Positions 23,051 through 31,793 of a DNA stretch of 50,341 nucleotides are shown here, piece by piece. Made by a program: the position numbers and the translations under genes. Positions within the stretch are counted from its first letter, which is position 1, and the number at the start of each line of letters is the position of its first letter. A model generated the notes under the pieces. That model was not told the origin of the DNA and did not search any database. It saw only the letters and a program-made list of their open reading frames with translations. Origin of the DNA: Phycisphaerae bacterium (lineage in GTDB: Bacteria > Planctomycetota > Phycisphaerae > UBA1845); contig JAJDDY010000071.1 of NCBI GenBank assembly GCA_029260075.1, positions 1 to 50,341 of the forward strand, read 5' to 3'.

Positions 23051-23490
23051 TGTTGTTGGCTCCCGGAAAGAAAGATTCGCACAGGGTTTATCAAGGTTTC
23101 ACGTCTCCATCGGATCATTTCGCATGCTTCTGGTGCAATCGGACAGCCTCAGTTGCTTGGCGTAAACAAGGGCGAAAGCGGACCAAGAGCGTATTCCCAT
23201 AACAATTAAGGCGTAGGCTTTCAGGCTTGGAAACAGGGGGAATGATGCCTGCGCTACACAGTTCCCGGGCGGAATCTGATGTGCGCGGACTCTGCCGATC
23301 GCTTAGAACGTGTTTATGGAGTTTCTTTCAGAGCCGCGCCCGTAAGGAAGCGGATGTTCGAAAACCGGTGGCGACAGCTTGAAAACACTCCCTCACGGTC
23401 GCGGCTCGGTTCGGACCAACCCATCACTTGAGTCGTGACAGAGCACTAGCTTCGGATAGGGTTTTCTCGCATCTGTTCGGCCGCGTATTA
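23051..23490. other. 440-base gap, promoter side and repeat
   Basis: The gap between the minus-strand lipoprotein and the threonine synthase stop contains one palindromic repeat (copy 3, 23331-23410) and otherwise no gene-like frame that I can support. Confidence 0.55.
23331..23410. repeat. Palindromic intergenic repeat, copy 3
   Basis: Left arm GAGCCGCGCCCGTAAGGAAGCGG (from 23331) and right arm CTCCCTCACGGTCGCGGCTCGG (to about 23410) pair imperfectly around a 35-base centre. It has the same layout as copies 1 and 6. Confidence 0.75.
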
Positions 23491-24711
23491 TCAGCCCAAC
23501 GCGGTGTAGTCCACGTCGCCGGGGTTCTCGATGACGGGAAGGTCGAGCGATACGGCTTCGATATATTTCGCTGACGATCCCGTGTTGAACAGCACGACTC
23601 GGTCGGACGGGCTGATGCGGCCATCGCTCACAAGTTGTTCCGTCGCCAACACGCACGCAGCAGCCTCGGGGCAGATCGCAATGCCCTCAGCGGCGATCGC
23701 GCGGCGCATGGCGTCTTTGATTTTCGCCTCGGGCACGGCCACCGCGCAGCCGACACTCTCGCGAATCGTGTCGAGCATCATGAAGTCGCCCACGGCTGAT
23801 GGCACGCGCAGACCGCTCGCCACGGTATGGGCGTTTTCCCACGGTTGAGCAAAGCGTTCGCCGGCGTCGAAGGCTCTTGGGATGGGGGCGCATCCATCAC
23901 TTTGCACCGCCACCATGCGTGGCATCTTCTCCGACGCAAGCCAGCCAAGCGTGCGCAGTTCGTTGAACGCTTTCCACATACCAATCAATCCGGTTCCGCC
24001 GCCGGTGGGGTAGAGGATGACGTCAGGGAGTTGCCAGTCGAACTGCTCCGCGATTTCCAGACCCATCGTTTTCTTGCCCTCGATGCGGTAGGGCTCTTTG
24101 AGCGTCGAACAGTCGAACCATCCCATCGACTCGACGCCGCCGCGCACGATGGCTCCGCATTGCGGAATCAGCCCGTTGACCAGAAACACCTTCGCCCCCG
24201 CGAGCACGCACTCCATCTGATTGATCACCGGTGTGTCGCGCGGCATGAACACGTAGGCTTCGATTCCGGCGCGGGCGGCGTAGGCAGCCATGGCGCCGCC
24301 GGCGTTGCCCGCCGTGGGGATGGCCAGTCGTTTGACGCCGAAGCGGTGGGCCATGGATACGGCCATGGTCAAGCCTCGACTCTTGAAGGATCCGGTCGGG
24401 AGTTGCGATTCGTCCTTGATCCAAAGGTCGGAGAGTCCTAACGATGCACCCAATCGATCGGCCTTGAGTAATGGGCTCATGCCTTCACCGAGCGACACGG
24501 GCTCGTGGTTCGTGGGTAGCGGAAGCAGTTCGCGATATCGCCAGAGGGTGGACGGTCGATCGCGTAGTGTGGTCGGTGTGATGGCGTTGCGGACGGCGTC
24601 GAGGTCATATCGAACCCAGAGCGGACGGTCGTTGTGCATCGTCTGGATTTTGTCATGTTCCAGGTGCGTGCCGTCGATGGCGCTTTCCAGATGGGTGACG
24701 AAACTCGTCAT
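23491..24711 (-). CDS. thrC: Threonine synthase
   Basis: This PLP enzyme of about 406 residues converts O-phosphohomoserine to threonine. It carries the PLP lysine in T-G-S-F-K-S-R-G, the phosphate-binding glycine loop Y-P-T-G-G-G-T-G and the N-terminal threonine synthase block (W-R-Y-R-E-L-L-P). The ATG at 24709-24711 has GAGGAG nine bases upstream and is preferred over the one at 24729. Domain order and length are like the class with the short N-terminus found in many bacteria and archaea; a cysteate-synthase-like paralogue cannot be fully excluded. No hom or thrB gene is adjacent. Confidence 0.88.
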   Translation of the reverse strand: MTSFVTHLESAIDGTHLEHDKIQTMHNDRPLWVRYDLDAVRNAITPTTLRDRPSTLWRYRELLPLPTNHEPVSLGEGMSPLLKADRLGASLGLSDLWIKDESQLPTGSFKSRGLTMAVSMAHRFGVKRLAIPTAGNAGGAMAAYAARAGIEAYVFMPRDTPVINQMECVLAGAKVFLVNGLIPQCGAIVRGGVESMGWFDCSTLKEPYRIEGKKTMGLEIAEQFDWQLPDVILYPTGGGTGLIGMWKAFNELRTLGWLASEKMPRMVAVQSDGCAPIPRAFDAGERFAQPWENAHTVASGLRVPSAVGDFMMLDTIRESVGCAVAVPEAKIKDAMRRAIAAEGIAICPEAAACVLATEQLVSDGRISPSDRVVLFNTGSSAKYIEAVSLDLPVIENPGDVDYTALG

Positions 24712-24741
24712 GTCTTCGTTGCTCCTCAATTTGTCGTCGTT

Positions 24742-24941
24742 GGTGCGAGAAGGGATTCACGCACCAGCCATTCGCAATACGCTGGGACGAAGATTCCTAT
24801 CTCGTCCCTCGGGTGTTGAACGAGTCACGCACAGCTATTCGTATTTCGCGCACCAGCGAGTGCGAGAATGGATTCACGCACGAGCTAACGACGTTGGGTG
24901 CGAGAAAGGATTCACGCACCAGCCATATTCACGCACCAGCT
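24742..24941. repeat. GATTCACGCACC hairpin repeat cluster
   Basis: Units of the form GGTGCGAGAA(A/G)GGATTCACGCACC, each able to pair GGTGCG with CGCACC, occur at about 24742-24769, 24859-24884 and 24896-24923, with a partial unit at 24928-24941. A related GGGACGAAGATTCCTATCTCGTCCC lies near 24781-24808. They fill most of the 323-base gap between the HAD gene and threonine synthase, in which I see no gene. Confidence 0.65.
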
Positions 24942-24946
24942 AGCTT

Positions 24947-24971
24947 ACCGAGCCGCGACCGTAAGGGAGCG
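24947..24971. repeat. Palindromic intergenic repeat, half copy 4
   Basis: Only the left arm (ACCGAGCCGCGACCGTAAGG plus GAGCG) is present, directly after the other repeat cluster. It matches the left arm of copy 6. Confidence 0.6.
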
Positions 24972-25034
24972 AACAACACAAGCCGGCACATTCAAGAGTG
25001 GCGATGCACTAGCCACAATCGCCCGCCGTCAATC

Positions 25035-25715
25035 CTACTCCGCGATGATAGCGTCTAAATCAGCCAACGTGTAGATTTTGTGATCTGCGTTTCCGCCCGG
25101 CGGGGCGACGGCGTCGCCATAGAACCCGTCGTCGCGGAGCACCTGAACAGTTTTCCATCCGAGGGCATTCGGTGCGACGAAGTCCTTGCCCGCGTTGTCA
25201 GCCACATAAACACATCGCTCGTGGGTAACGCCCAATCGATCGGCCATCAGTTCAAACGCTGCCGGGTGCGGTTTGCCCAGCCCCGGACCAAGCTCGTCGG
25301 TGAGAATGATCTCGTCGACAAGGCTTGCTACGCCCAAGGCGTCGACCTTGGCCTGCTGCTGAACCGCTGCGCCGTCGGTGATCAGCCCGAGCGCAAATCG
25401 ACCGCGAAGGCGTTCGAGCAACGCGGCTGCATCGCGGTGCAGGGAGATTGTCGGGCGGTGCGTACGAAACGTCTGAATCATTCGTTGAACCAGCTCCGCA
25501 TCGTCCGACAGGCCTCGCTGCTCTACGAAACAGTTGAACACGCGATGGCGATCCGATCTGTCCAACAGAGCGCCCATCTCGTCCACCGCAAGATCGGGAT
25601 CGTCGACAAGGTCGGCGCACGAATCGACCACAGCGCGAAACCCGCTGAACGCATAAGTACGCTCCGGGTATAGCGTGTCGTCCATATCGAAGATGACGGC
25701 TGCAATGGTTGTCAT
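25035..25715 (-). CDS. HAD-family hydrolase
   Basis: This 226-residue HAD phosphatase has motif I F-D-M-D-D-T-L-Y (nucleophile Asp near residue 10), an alpha-helical cap (about 20-90), motif II L-I-T-D-G and motif III/IV K-P-H-P-A-A-F and Y-V-A-D-N-A-G-K-D-F. It is similar to small-molecule phosphatases of the phosphoglycolate phosphatase-like group; the substrate is unknown. About 1.1 kb upstream on the same strand is an ATP-grasp gene. HAD/ATP-grasp pairs are common in cell-surface or sugar-linked clusters, but here repeats and a protease gene lie between them. Confidence 0.82.
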   Translation of the reverse strand: MTTIAAVIFDMDDTLYPERTYAFSGFRAVVDSCADLVDDPDLAVDEMGALLDRSDRHRVFNCFVEQRGLSDDAELVQRMIQTFRTHRPTISLHRDAAALLERLRGRFALGLITDGAAVQQQAKVDALGVASLVDEIILTDELGPGLGKPHPAAFELMADRLGVTHERCVYVADNAGKDFVAPNALGWKTVQVLRDDGFYGDAVAPPGGNADHKIYTLADLDAIIAE

Positions 25716-25799
25716 ATGTGCATCCCCATTACCGGTTTCCAGAAGTGAAACGCCCTTGATCGCGACCGAGCTTTGCTAATGAGGAAGTAACAATCGTAG

Positions 25800-25920
25800 G
25801 CCGGGTCATCGACCCGGCAGGTCTTGAGCGTGACGATCGGTTGTGTACACCTCATTTCACATTGTCCAACGTGCTTGGTTGAGATATTCGTATCATACAT
25901 CGCCGGGTCGATGATCGGAT
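25800..25920. mobile_element. MITE-like element copy A
   Basis: The unit starts with the hairpin GCCGGGTC-ATC-GACCCGGC (25800-25818) and ends near 25920 with GCCGGGTCGATGATC, whose inverse complement matches the left end, so the ends form terminal inverted repeats. The inner sequence (…GACGATCGGTTGTG…GTCCAACGT…) aligns with a second copy at 26590-26712 across roughly 120 bases. It has no coding capacity; it is probably a non-autonomous element or dispersed repeat. Confidence 0.6.
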
Positions 25921-25976
25921 CTACTCACCTACCCGTGCCGATCGCAAAGGCAGGTCATCAACCTGCGCTACCAGGC

Positions 25977-26528
25977 TTAGGCTGAGAGTGACTGGTAGAT
26001 TGAGAAAAGATTCCCGGTTGCGTGCATGAAGACGGGAAGCAGGACCGATCGGCTATGATAGCGCGCCAATCCCAGCATGATACCGTCGAGAAAAATAAGC
26101 AGAATCGCCAGCGGAGCGTATCTATAGTGCATCGATGCCCAAACTGCGGCGCAGATAATGATCGCCCCGGCAGAACCCAAGCGAGTCTTGCGGATTCTCG
26201 AGAATATGATCCCGCGCATAAGCAACTCTTCGGAGAACGGGCCGAGCAAACCGATCGCGATGATCCGGAGCACTACGACGAGCCGGCTGAAGTCGGCTGA
26301 CCACGGCTGGGGTGGTTCAGCGCCGAGGAAAGCAAAAAGTAGTTCACTTACGATCAGCCATGAGATCCACGCTGCGATCCAGAGGGCTATCGCACTACGC
26401 GCCGGTCGGGTCAGTCCCAGATCAGATTTCCAGGACAAATGCCTTCGCTTCGAGACGGCCAACACAAACGCGATCACAAGGACTGGCAATGCTAGTTTGA
26501 GCAACGTTGACGTCACTTCAGAATGCAC
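25977..26528 (-). CDS. CPBP-family intramembrane metalloprotease
   Basis: This 183-residue protein has about six membrane helices and the CPBP/Rce1 (Abi) motifs: E-E-L-L-M-R-G (motif 1, glutamates and Arg), S-M-H-Y-R-Y (motif 2 His) and F-M-H-A-T-G-N (motif 3 His/Asn). Such enzymes cleave prenylated or small peptides, and some give bacteriocin self-immunity. The gene is flanked by two diverged copies of a MITE-like repeat (25800-25920 and 26590-26712) in the same orientation, which is unusual and may mean it travels with them. There is no bacteriocin gene that I can see. Confidence 0.8.
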   Translation of the reverse strand: MHSEVTSTLLKLALPVLVIAFVLAVSKRRHLSWKSDLGLTRPARSAIALWIAAWISWLIVSELLFAFLGAEPPQPWSADFSRLVVVLRIIAIGLLGPFSEELLMRGIIFSRIRKTRLGSAGAIIICAAVWASMHYRYAPLAILLIFLDGIMLGLARYHSRSVLLPVFMHATGNLFSIYQSLSA

Positions 26529-26589
26529 TTTCTCTCCTGTTCGCGGCTACGGTACGTCCCGGACGCACCATCCTTCTGAAGTCTCGTAC

Positions 26590-26712
26590 GTGGGCTCATC
26601 GACGCGACACTTCCGGTGTGTGACGTTCGGTCGCACACTCATCATTCCACGACGTCCAACGTAGCTGGACGAATTACTCTCGTCAAACAATGTTGGATCG
26701 ATGACCCGACCC
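26590..26712. mobile_element. MITE-like element copy B
   Basis: This stretch aligns with copy A: GGGCTCATCGACGCGAC at the left, GACGTTCGGTCGCAC and GTCCAACGTAGCTGGA inside, and GTTGGATCGATGACCCG at the right. The two ends are again inverse-complement-like. It is more diverged than copy A and fills most of the 302-base gap upstream of the CPBP gene; the rest of that gap shows nothing. Confidence 0.55.
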
Positions 26713-26830
26713 CAACGGGCGGTCGCCATTGTACGCACTACGTTCCCCAACGCCTCCCTCTAGAGGAGGAGAGGATACAATCATACGATCATTATGAATG
26801 CGGTACGCTTCTGCTTGCAAGCCGGTGACG

Positions 26831-27865
26831 TCAATCACCAAACAGCTTGGCTCCGTTTGGGATGAATACGGATTGATCATAGCGCAGCATGACCATCTTA
26901 TCGCGGAAACCGGTGGAGTTGATTTTTGGTTTGCTTCCAAGCAACTCAGCCAGAATCCATTTCGGAAAATCAGCGCCCGCTCGGATGGCCAATGGTGCGC
27001 CGCCGCCGAATCTTGCATTGATCTCGATTACCCTAATCCGCCCATCGGCGGTCACCATGCATTGCACGGTGACAACGCCTTGGCAGTCGGCCAGGGTTTC
27101 CACGACGCGGCGTCCGACGGCCATGATGGCTGGGTCTTTAACTACAACAGCCTTGCTGACCTCGCCGCTTCGGACTTCGATCCGGCGGCGCGGTACCACG
27201 CAGCGCGGCTTGCCGTCGAACCCGGTATACACATCGAGCGTGTGCTCCACGCCGTCGACGAATTCCTGAACGATCGGATCGCGCACGAGTCGGCCGAGTG
27301 TGGTCAGTTCATCCACGTTGCGAATGATGTAATTGCCGACCGCGGCGCTGCCGGCGTTGGGCTTCATGAAGTAGGGGAATCGGTGGCGCTTGCGCTTGAG
27401 CACGTCGGACCAGCGCCAGGTTTTCGGCGTATCAATCCCGGCGCCAACGAGCATCTCATGAGTGCCCAGCTTGTCGCCGCAAATGCGAATGACGGACTCG
27501 GCGGAGATTAACGCCCGACATCCGAGCTCGGCGAACCGATCGGCAGACTCGGACAGTATGGCCAGCTCGCTGTCAATTAGCGGGATCAGTACGTCGATCT
27601 TCCGGGTGCGGACGATGCGCAAGAGTGCGTCGATGTAGCGTCCGCTGGCGATGGACGGGACGATGTGCTTCTTGTCCACGTGGTGTATGGCCGGGGAGAG
27701 TCGCGTGGCATCAGCCCCGTGGATTTCAATACCGCAACGAAGCCGCAGCGCCGCCGCTCGAAACGCCTCCAACAGCTCCACCCGCCGTCCGACGCAGGTG
27801 AACAGAACGCGTAGGTTCGGCGTGGACTTCTTGCCGCCGCGACCGGCCGTTTTGGCTTTGGCCAT
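26831..27865 (-). CDS. ATP-grasp family ligase-like protein
   Basis: This 344-residue protein has an N-terminal Rossmann-like preATP-grasp part (V-L-F-T-C-V-G-R-R-V-E-L-L) and an ATP-grasp fold (about 120-320) with K-P-N-A-G-S-A-A-V-G (ATP loop), V-Q-E-F-V-D-G-V-E-H-T-L-D-V and the metal-binding E-I-N-A-R-F-G-G-G. It resembles carbamoyl-phosphate synthase large-chain-like ATP-grasp proteins found in polysaccharide or amino-sugar clusters. It probably joins a carboxylate to an amine; the substrate is unknown. I start it at the ATG 27863-27865. Confidence 0.8.
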   Translation of the reverse strand: MAKAKTAGRGGKKSTPNLRVLFTCVGRRVELLEAFRAAALRLRCGIEIHGADATRLSPAIHHVDKKHIVPSIASGRYIDALLRIVRTRKIDVLIPLIDSELAILSESADRFAELGCRALISAESVIRICGDKLGTHEMLVGAGIDTPKTWRWSDVLKRKRHRFPYFMKPNAGSAAVGNYIIRNVDELTTLGRLVRDPIVQEFVDGVEHTLDVYTGFDGKPRCVVPRRRIEVRSGEVSKAVVVKDPAIMAVGRRVVETLADCQGVVTVQCMVTADGRIRVIEINARFGGGAPLAIRAGADFPKWILAELLGSKPKINSTGFRDKMVMLRYDQSVFIPNGAKLFGD

Positions 27866-28055
27866 AGAATCAATCACTCGAACCGTGGTCCCGGTCCGCG
27901 GACGGCGGGTCGGGCACCCGGCTGACCGGTGACTATAGCCCGGAGGAAAGCGTGTGGCCACATGACGGGTGCGTGACGGAATCGGCGGATCTGTGAATCG
28001 CCGTGCGGAACGGCCGATTCATGCGGAAAGGGCTCGTTGCGCGTATGCCCTTCTA

Positions 28056-28078
28056 CCACTCCCTCACGGTCGCGGCTC
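28056..28078. repeat. Palindromic intergenic repeat, half copy 5
   Basis: Only the right arm is present (CCACTCCCTCACGGTCGCGG plus CTC), in the gap between the divergent ATP-grasp and cinA genes. Confidence 0.6.
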
Positions 28079-28172
28079 TAATCGGGCGCGTCCATACCGC
28101 CGAAAGCGTCACGCACCCCCACATGACGGCGGAGTTGGGAACGGTTCGTTGGTGTGATAGGCTGTCGCTGCG

Positions 28173-29432
28173 ATGAACGCTTATGTGTTGAGCATTGGAA
28201 CCGAGCTGACCACCGGGCAGGTGGTGGACACCAACGCGGGTTGGCTGGCTGCGGAGATGACCCGGTTGGGTTTGCGTGTGGTTGGACATCGCACGGTGGC
28301 GGACGATCCGGAGCGGATTCGTCTGGCGATAGCCGAGACGATGGCTTCGAGCGAGTTCGTTGCGTGTACCGGCGGTCTTGGCCCGACGCCGGACGATTTG
28401 ACGCGGCAGGGGTTGGCCGATGCGACCGGTTGCCCGCTGGAGGAGAACGCCGAGGCCTTGCGGCAGATCGAAGCGTTGTTCGCCCGACTGCAGCGTCCGA
28501 TGGGCGATCTGAACCGCGTGCAGGCGATGATTCCGCGCGGGGCGAACGTGATTGCGAATCCCGGAGGGACGGCGCCGGGTATCCACATTCGACATGACGG
28601 TTGTGAATTGTTTTCGCTTCCGGGCGTGCCCTCTGAGATGCGGGTGATGTTCTTGCAGTACGTCGTTCCGGTGGTGAGCGACCTCGCCGGTGGGGTTCGA
28701 ACTGCGATTCGGCGGATTCACTGTTTCGGGATCGGCGAGGCCAAGGTCGGTGAACGGCTTGGCGACCTGATGGCGCCCGATCGGAACCCGGCGGTGGGAA
28801 CCTCTGCGACTGAGGGCGTGATCACCGTTCGCGTGGTCGCTCGTGGTGGCACCGAGTCTGAGGCGGAGGATCTTGCGGAACAGGACTTGGTGGTCGTTCG
28901 GGATCTCCTTGGGTCGGCCGTGTTCGGAAGCGGTACGGATTCGATGGAGTCTGTGGTCGGGCGATTGTTGCGCGAAGCGGGGGTCACGGTTTCGACGGCT
29001 GAATCTTGTACGGGCGGTCTGTTGGCCAAGCGTCTGACCGACGTGGCGGGGAGCAGTGCGTATTTTCGCCGGGGGTTCATTACGTATTCAAACGCATCGA
29101 AGACGGACTTGCTCGACGTCTCGCCCGAGTTGATCGAAGACTTCGGTGCGGTGAGCGGTGAGGTGGCGGAGGCCATGGTCGTTGGTTGTCGACGCTCGTC
29201 CGAGGCGGACTTCGCCCTGGCTATTACGGGTATTGCAGGACCGACCGGTGGTCAGCCGCCGGACAAACCGGTGGGATTGGTATACCTTGCCCTCGCGGGC
29301 GAAGGCGGGGTTGAGGTCAAACGGGCTCTATTCGGTGAACACCTGAGTCGTGCGGCCGTTCGCCATCGAGCCGCGAGCGTCGCGCTGAATATGCTCCGCC
29401 TGCGTTTGGATGGGGCCGGCGCCAGCGCATGA
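28173..29432 (+). CDS. cinA: CinA family: MoCF-like plus nicotinamide-amidase domains
   Basis: This 419-residue protein has an N-terminal MoaB/MogA-like (COG1058) domain (G-T-E-L-T-T-G-Q-V-V-D-T-N at the start, G-G-L-G-P-T-P-D-D near residue 65) linked to NMN/ADP-ribose pyrophosphatase activity. The C-terminal PncC-type nicotinamide-nucleotide amidase domain (about 255-415) has S-T-A-E-S-C-T-G-G-L-L, G-A-V-S-G-E-V-A-E-A-M and G-I-A-G-P-T-G-G. It recycles damaged or hydrolysed pyridine nucleotides. Full length and intact; the ATG at 28173 matches the family start. Confidence 0.92.
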   Translation: MNAYVLSIGTELTTGQVVDTNAGWLAAEMTRLGLRVVGHRTVADDPERIRLAIAETMASSEFVACTGGLGPTPDDLTRQGLADATGCPLEENAEALRQIEALFARLQRPMGDLNRVQAMIPRGANVIANPGGTAPGIHIRHDGCELFSLPGVPSEMRVMFLQYVVPVVSDLAGGVRTAIRRIHCFGIGEAKVGERLGDLMAPDRNPAVGTSATEGVITVRVVARGGTESEAEDLAEQDLVVVRDLLGSAVFGSGTDSMESVVGRLLREAGVTVSTAESCTGGLLAKRLTDVAGSSAYFRRGFITYSNASKTDLLDVSPELIEDFGAVSGEVAEAMVVGCRRSSEADFALAITGIAGPTGGQPPDKPVGLVYLALAGEGGVEVKRALFGEHLSRAAVRHRAASVALNMLRLRLDGAGASA

Positions 29433-29439
29433 GGCCTCA

Positions 29440-29620
29440 GAAGGTGCCGAGAAGGGATGCACCGCACAGCGTAGGGATTCGCGGCGCGGGGTGTTGAGTT
29501 TCGCTGGTGCGTGATTCGCTGGTGCGTGATTCCTATCTCGCACCCTGCAACGCGCCGAGAAAGGATTCACGGCGCAGCGTTCTCGCACCCTGGAACCCGC
29601 CGAGTGCAACCCACGAGTCA
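29440..29620. repeat. GTGCGTGATTC / CTCGCACC repeat cluster
   Basis: After cinA, units such as GCTGGTGCGTGATTC (twice in tandem near 29505-29532), CCTATCTCGCACCCTG and GCGCCGAGAAAGGATTCACG recur. They are the same repeat family as at 24742-24941, in mixed orientations. No gene is visible between 29433 and the nuoI promoter. Confidence 0.55.
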
Positions 29621-29688
29621 GCGTCCGGCGTCTTGAAGCGGGTCGGAGTTTCCCCTGGCAAAAAAGAAATGTCAGCGTGCGAATTGTG

Positions 29689-29717
29689 TTGCGGCATGGC
29701 AGGTCGTGCGCTAGAAT
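29689..29717 (+). promoter_or_regulatory. Predicted nuo operon promoter
   Basis: TTGCGG (29689-29694) and TAGAAT (29712-29717) with a 17-base spacer form a plausible sigma70 promoter about 60 bases before the nuoI ATG. It is the only good match I see in the gap after cinA. Confidence 0.5.
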
Positions 29718-29783
29718 CGCCGCACTTATGGCCGGAGGCGTTTGGCACGCCGGTCTCAGGGCAACCACGAGTACGTTAAGAAC

Positions 29784-30416
29784 ATGCAGAACGGGACGGT
29801 TCGGGGCTATTTTCGCGACATCTGGCAGACGGTGTATTCCATCCTGGTGGGGATGCGGATATCGTTGAAATACTGTTTCGCCAAGACCGTCACGCTGCAA
29901 TATCCGGACATGGCTCCGGCGTTGCAGCCCAGGTATCGTGGTTTTCATTTTTTCGAGATCGAGAAGTGCATCGCCTGCGATCTCTGCGCCAAGGCCTGCC
30001 CGGTCGACTGCATCTACATTGAAAAGACTGGCCCGCGAAAGATTGACAAGGCGACGGGCGTTGCGGCCGGCGGGGCCATGACGCGATATGCGATCGACTA
30101 CTCCAAGTGCATGTTCTGTGCCTTGTGCGTCGATCCTTGTCCGACCGAATGCATCCATATGGGTAATCTTCACGATCTTTCGGGCTACGACCGCGAGAGC
30201 ATGATCGTCGAGTTTACTGATCTTGCCGTGGAGGGTCTTCAAACGCCTCAACCGCTGTGGATGCAGCGCGACAACCTGCCCGAGTGGGCACGGCAGCGCA
30301 AGGAGGATTGGGTAGAATTTCGCCAATCCGACGACAAACTCAGCGGTAAGAACGAAGTCCGACGAGAGAAGATGCAGGCGGCGATGGTGGCATCGGTGCC
30401 GTCGAAGAAAAAATAG
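29784..30416 (+). CDS. nuoI: NADH-quinone oxidoreductase subunit I
   Basis: This 210-residue subunit carries two [4Fe-4S] clusters (N6a, N6b) that pass electrons from the peripheral arm of complex I towards the N2 cluster. Both ligand sets are complete: C-I-A-C-D-L-C-A-K-A-C-P and C-M-F-C-A-L-C-V-D-P-C-P. A membrane-associated N-terminal helix precedes them and a charged tail of about 60 residues follows. An upstream in-frame TTG at 29742 is possible, but the ATG at 29784 gives the usual N-terminus. It is first in this operon, whereas nuoI usually follows nuoH. Confidence 0.93.
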   Translation: MQNGTVRGYFRDIWQTVYSILVGMRISLKYCFAKTVTLQYPDMAPALQPRYRGFHFFEIEKCIACDLCAKACPVDCIYIEKTGPRKIDKATGVAAGGAMTRYAIDYSKCMFCALCVDPCPTECIHMGNLHDLSGYDRESMIVEFTDLAVEGLQTPQPLWMQRDNLPEWARQRKEDWVEFRQSDDKLSGKNEVRREKMQAAMVASVPSKKK

Positions 30417-30501
30417 ACGTATCGGGCGGGTCGAACTCGCCGACGGTTCGTCGTCTAGAAGGGTGGAGTCGTCATTGGGGCGATGGCGGTAGGAAACGGC
30501 T

Positions 30502-31056
30502 GTGGGCAATATGGAATCAGTAGCGATCCTTGCGAATGCGGCGCCGAGCGGCGCCTACAGCGGTACCAACCTCGAGTTGGTCTTGGGCATCGGTCTGTGC
30601 ATTCTCGCTGGTTTCGGTCTGGTGTTCGGCGGGTTGACCATGGGTCGTCTGGTGCGCCCAAAGCAGCCGCATCCGGAAAAGGCCGCCGCCTATGAGTGCG
30701 GAGAGCCGGCCATCGGCGACAGTTGGGTTCAGTTCGATCTCCGATTCTACACCGTTGCGTTGGTGTTCATTGTGTTCGACGTCGAGTTGGCACTGCTCTG
30801 GCCTTGGGCTGTGGTGTTCAAAGACATGGGCGGACCGGCGTTCTGGGCGTTTGCGGTGTTCTTCGTACTGATTGCGATCCCGTTTCTCTATGAGTGGAAG
30901 TCGGGCTACTTGTCTTGGGTGCGTTCGAGCGACGCTCAGGAACGGCCATCCTTGTTGACGCCGCCGTCGTCAACGTCCAGCGACTCCGATTCGTCGATCG
31001 CGGATGGCGTTTCAAACGTCGTGGCCGACGAGAAGCCGGCGGAGGTGACCACGTGA
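30502..31056 (+). CDS. nuoA: NADH-quinone oxidoreductase subunit A
   Basis: This 184-residue membrane subunit has three helices and the conserved Y-E-C-G-E-P loop and [15 protein letters not shown] motif. It anchors the peripheral arm near the quinone site. The GTG at 30502 follows TAGGAAA at a good distance. The protein has an unusually long Ser/Asp/Pro-rich C-terminal tail (about 45 residues after the third helix). Its stop overlaps the nuoB start (GTGA). Confidence 0.93.
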   Translation: MGNMESVAILANAAPSGAYSGTNLELVLGIGLCILAGFGLVFGGLTMGRLVRPKQPHPEKAAAYECGEPAIGDSWVQFDLRFYTVALVFIVFDVELALLWPWAVVFKDMGGPAFWAFAVFFVLIAIPFLYEWKSGYLSWVRSSDAQERPSLLTPPSSTSSDSDSSIADGVSNVVADEKPAEVTT

Positions 31057-31571
31057 GTTGGATCGAAAACCGATTCGAAGAAGGCTTGATCGTTACGTCG
31101 CTCGACTGGGCGATCAACTGGGGTCGTAGCAGTAGCATCTGGCCCATGACGTTCGGGCTGGCGTGTTGTGCGATCGAGATGATGGCCGTCGGGGCTTCAC
31201 GGTTTGATATCGATCGATTCGGCGCCGGCGCCTTTCGTGCGTCGCCGCGCCAGTCGGACTTGATGATCGTCGCCGGCACGGTGACCTATAAGATGGCCAG
31301 TCGTCTGAAACGTCTGTACAACCAGATGGCTGAACCGAAGTATGTGATGGCGATGGGGGCGTGCACAATCGGTGGCGGTCCCTATTTCAAGCATGGTTAC
31401 CACGTGGTCAAAGGCGTAGACCTTGTGGTTCCGGTGGATATTTACATCCCCGGTTGCCCGCCTCGCCCCGAAGCGTTGTTGGAAGGGTTGATGCGGTTGC
31501 AAGATAAGATTCGCCACCAGACGCGTGCCAAGACCGTCATGACCAAAGCCAAGGAGGTTGCACTGAGCTAG
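31053..31571 (+). CDS. nuoB: NADH-quinone oxidoreductase subunit B
   Basis: This 172-residue subunit holds the N2 [4Fe-4S] cluster next to the quinone site: tandem Cys in [10 protein letters not shown], then G-A-C-T and P-G-C-P-P-R-P-E, all present. It starts at a GTG overlapping the nuoA stop by four bases with GGAGGTGACC upstream. A 222-base gap containing a palindromic repeat separates it from nuoC, unusual for subunits that must be made in equal amounts. Confidence 0.94.
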   Translation: MSWIENRFEEGLIVTSLDWAINWGRSSSIWPMTFGLACCAIEMMAVGASRFDIDRFGAGAFRASPRQSDLMIVAGTVTYKMASRLKRLYNQMAEPKYVMAMGACTIGGGPYFKHGYHVVKGVDLVVPVDIYIPGCPPRPEALLEGLMRLQDKIRHQTRAKTVMTKAKEVALS

Positions 31572-31600
31572 TTCTCTGTCGCACGTCTAATGACGGGTTT

Positions 31601-31686
31601 ACCGAGCCGCGACCGTTAGGAAGCGGAGGTTTGAAATCCGGTTGTGACGGCACAAGGAACGCTCCCTCACGGTCGCGGCTCGGTTC
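31601..31686. repeat. Palindromic intergenic repeat, copy 6 (inside nuo operon)
   Basis: Left arm ACCGAGCCGCGACCGTTAGG plus AAGCGG (31601-31626) and right arm GCTCCCTCACGGTCGCGGCT plus CGGT (to about 31686) are nearly perfect inverse complements around a 36-base centre. It lies between nuoB and nuoC and could act as a processing or attenuation hairpin in the operon mRNA. Confidence 0.8.
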
Positions 31687-31793
31687 GGACGAACCCGGAC
31701 ACTGCTCAAACGCAGTGGCACAGTCGCAGTTTCAGGCGTGGTGGCACGCTGGTATAGCAGTGAAAACATGGTCGCTGGGCATTTGATGCCTTC

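Noticed and set aside
24742-24941. CRISPR array
   Set aside because: Repeat units are hairpin-forming, irregularly spaced and variable, and no cas gene is in the window.
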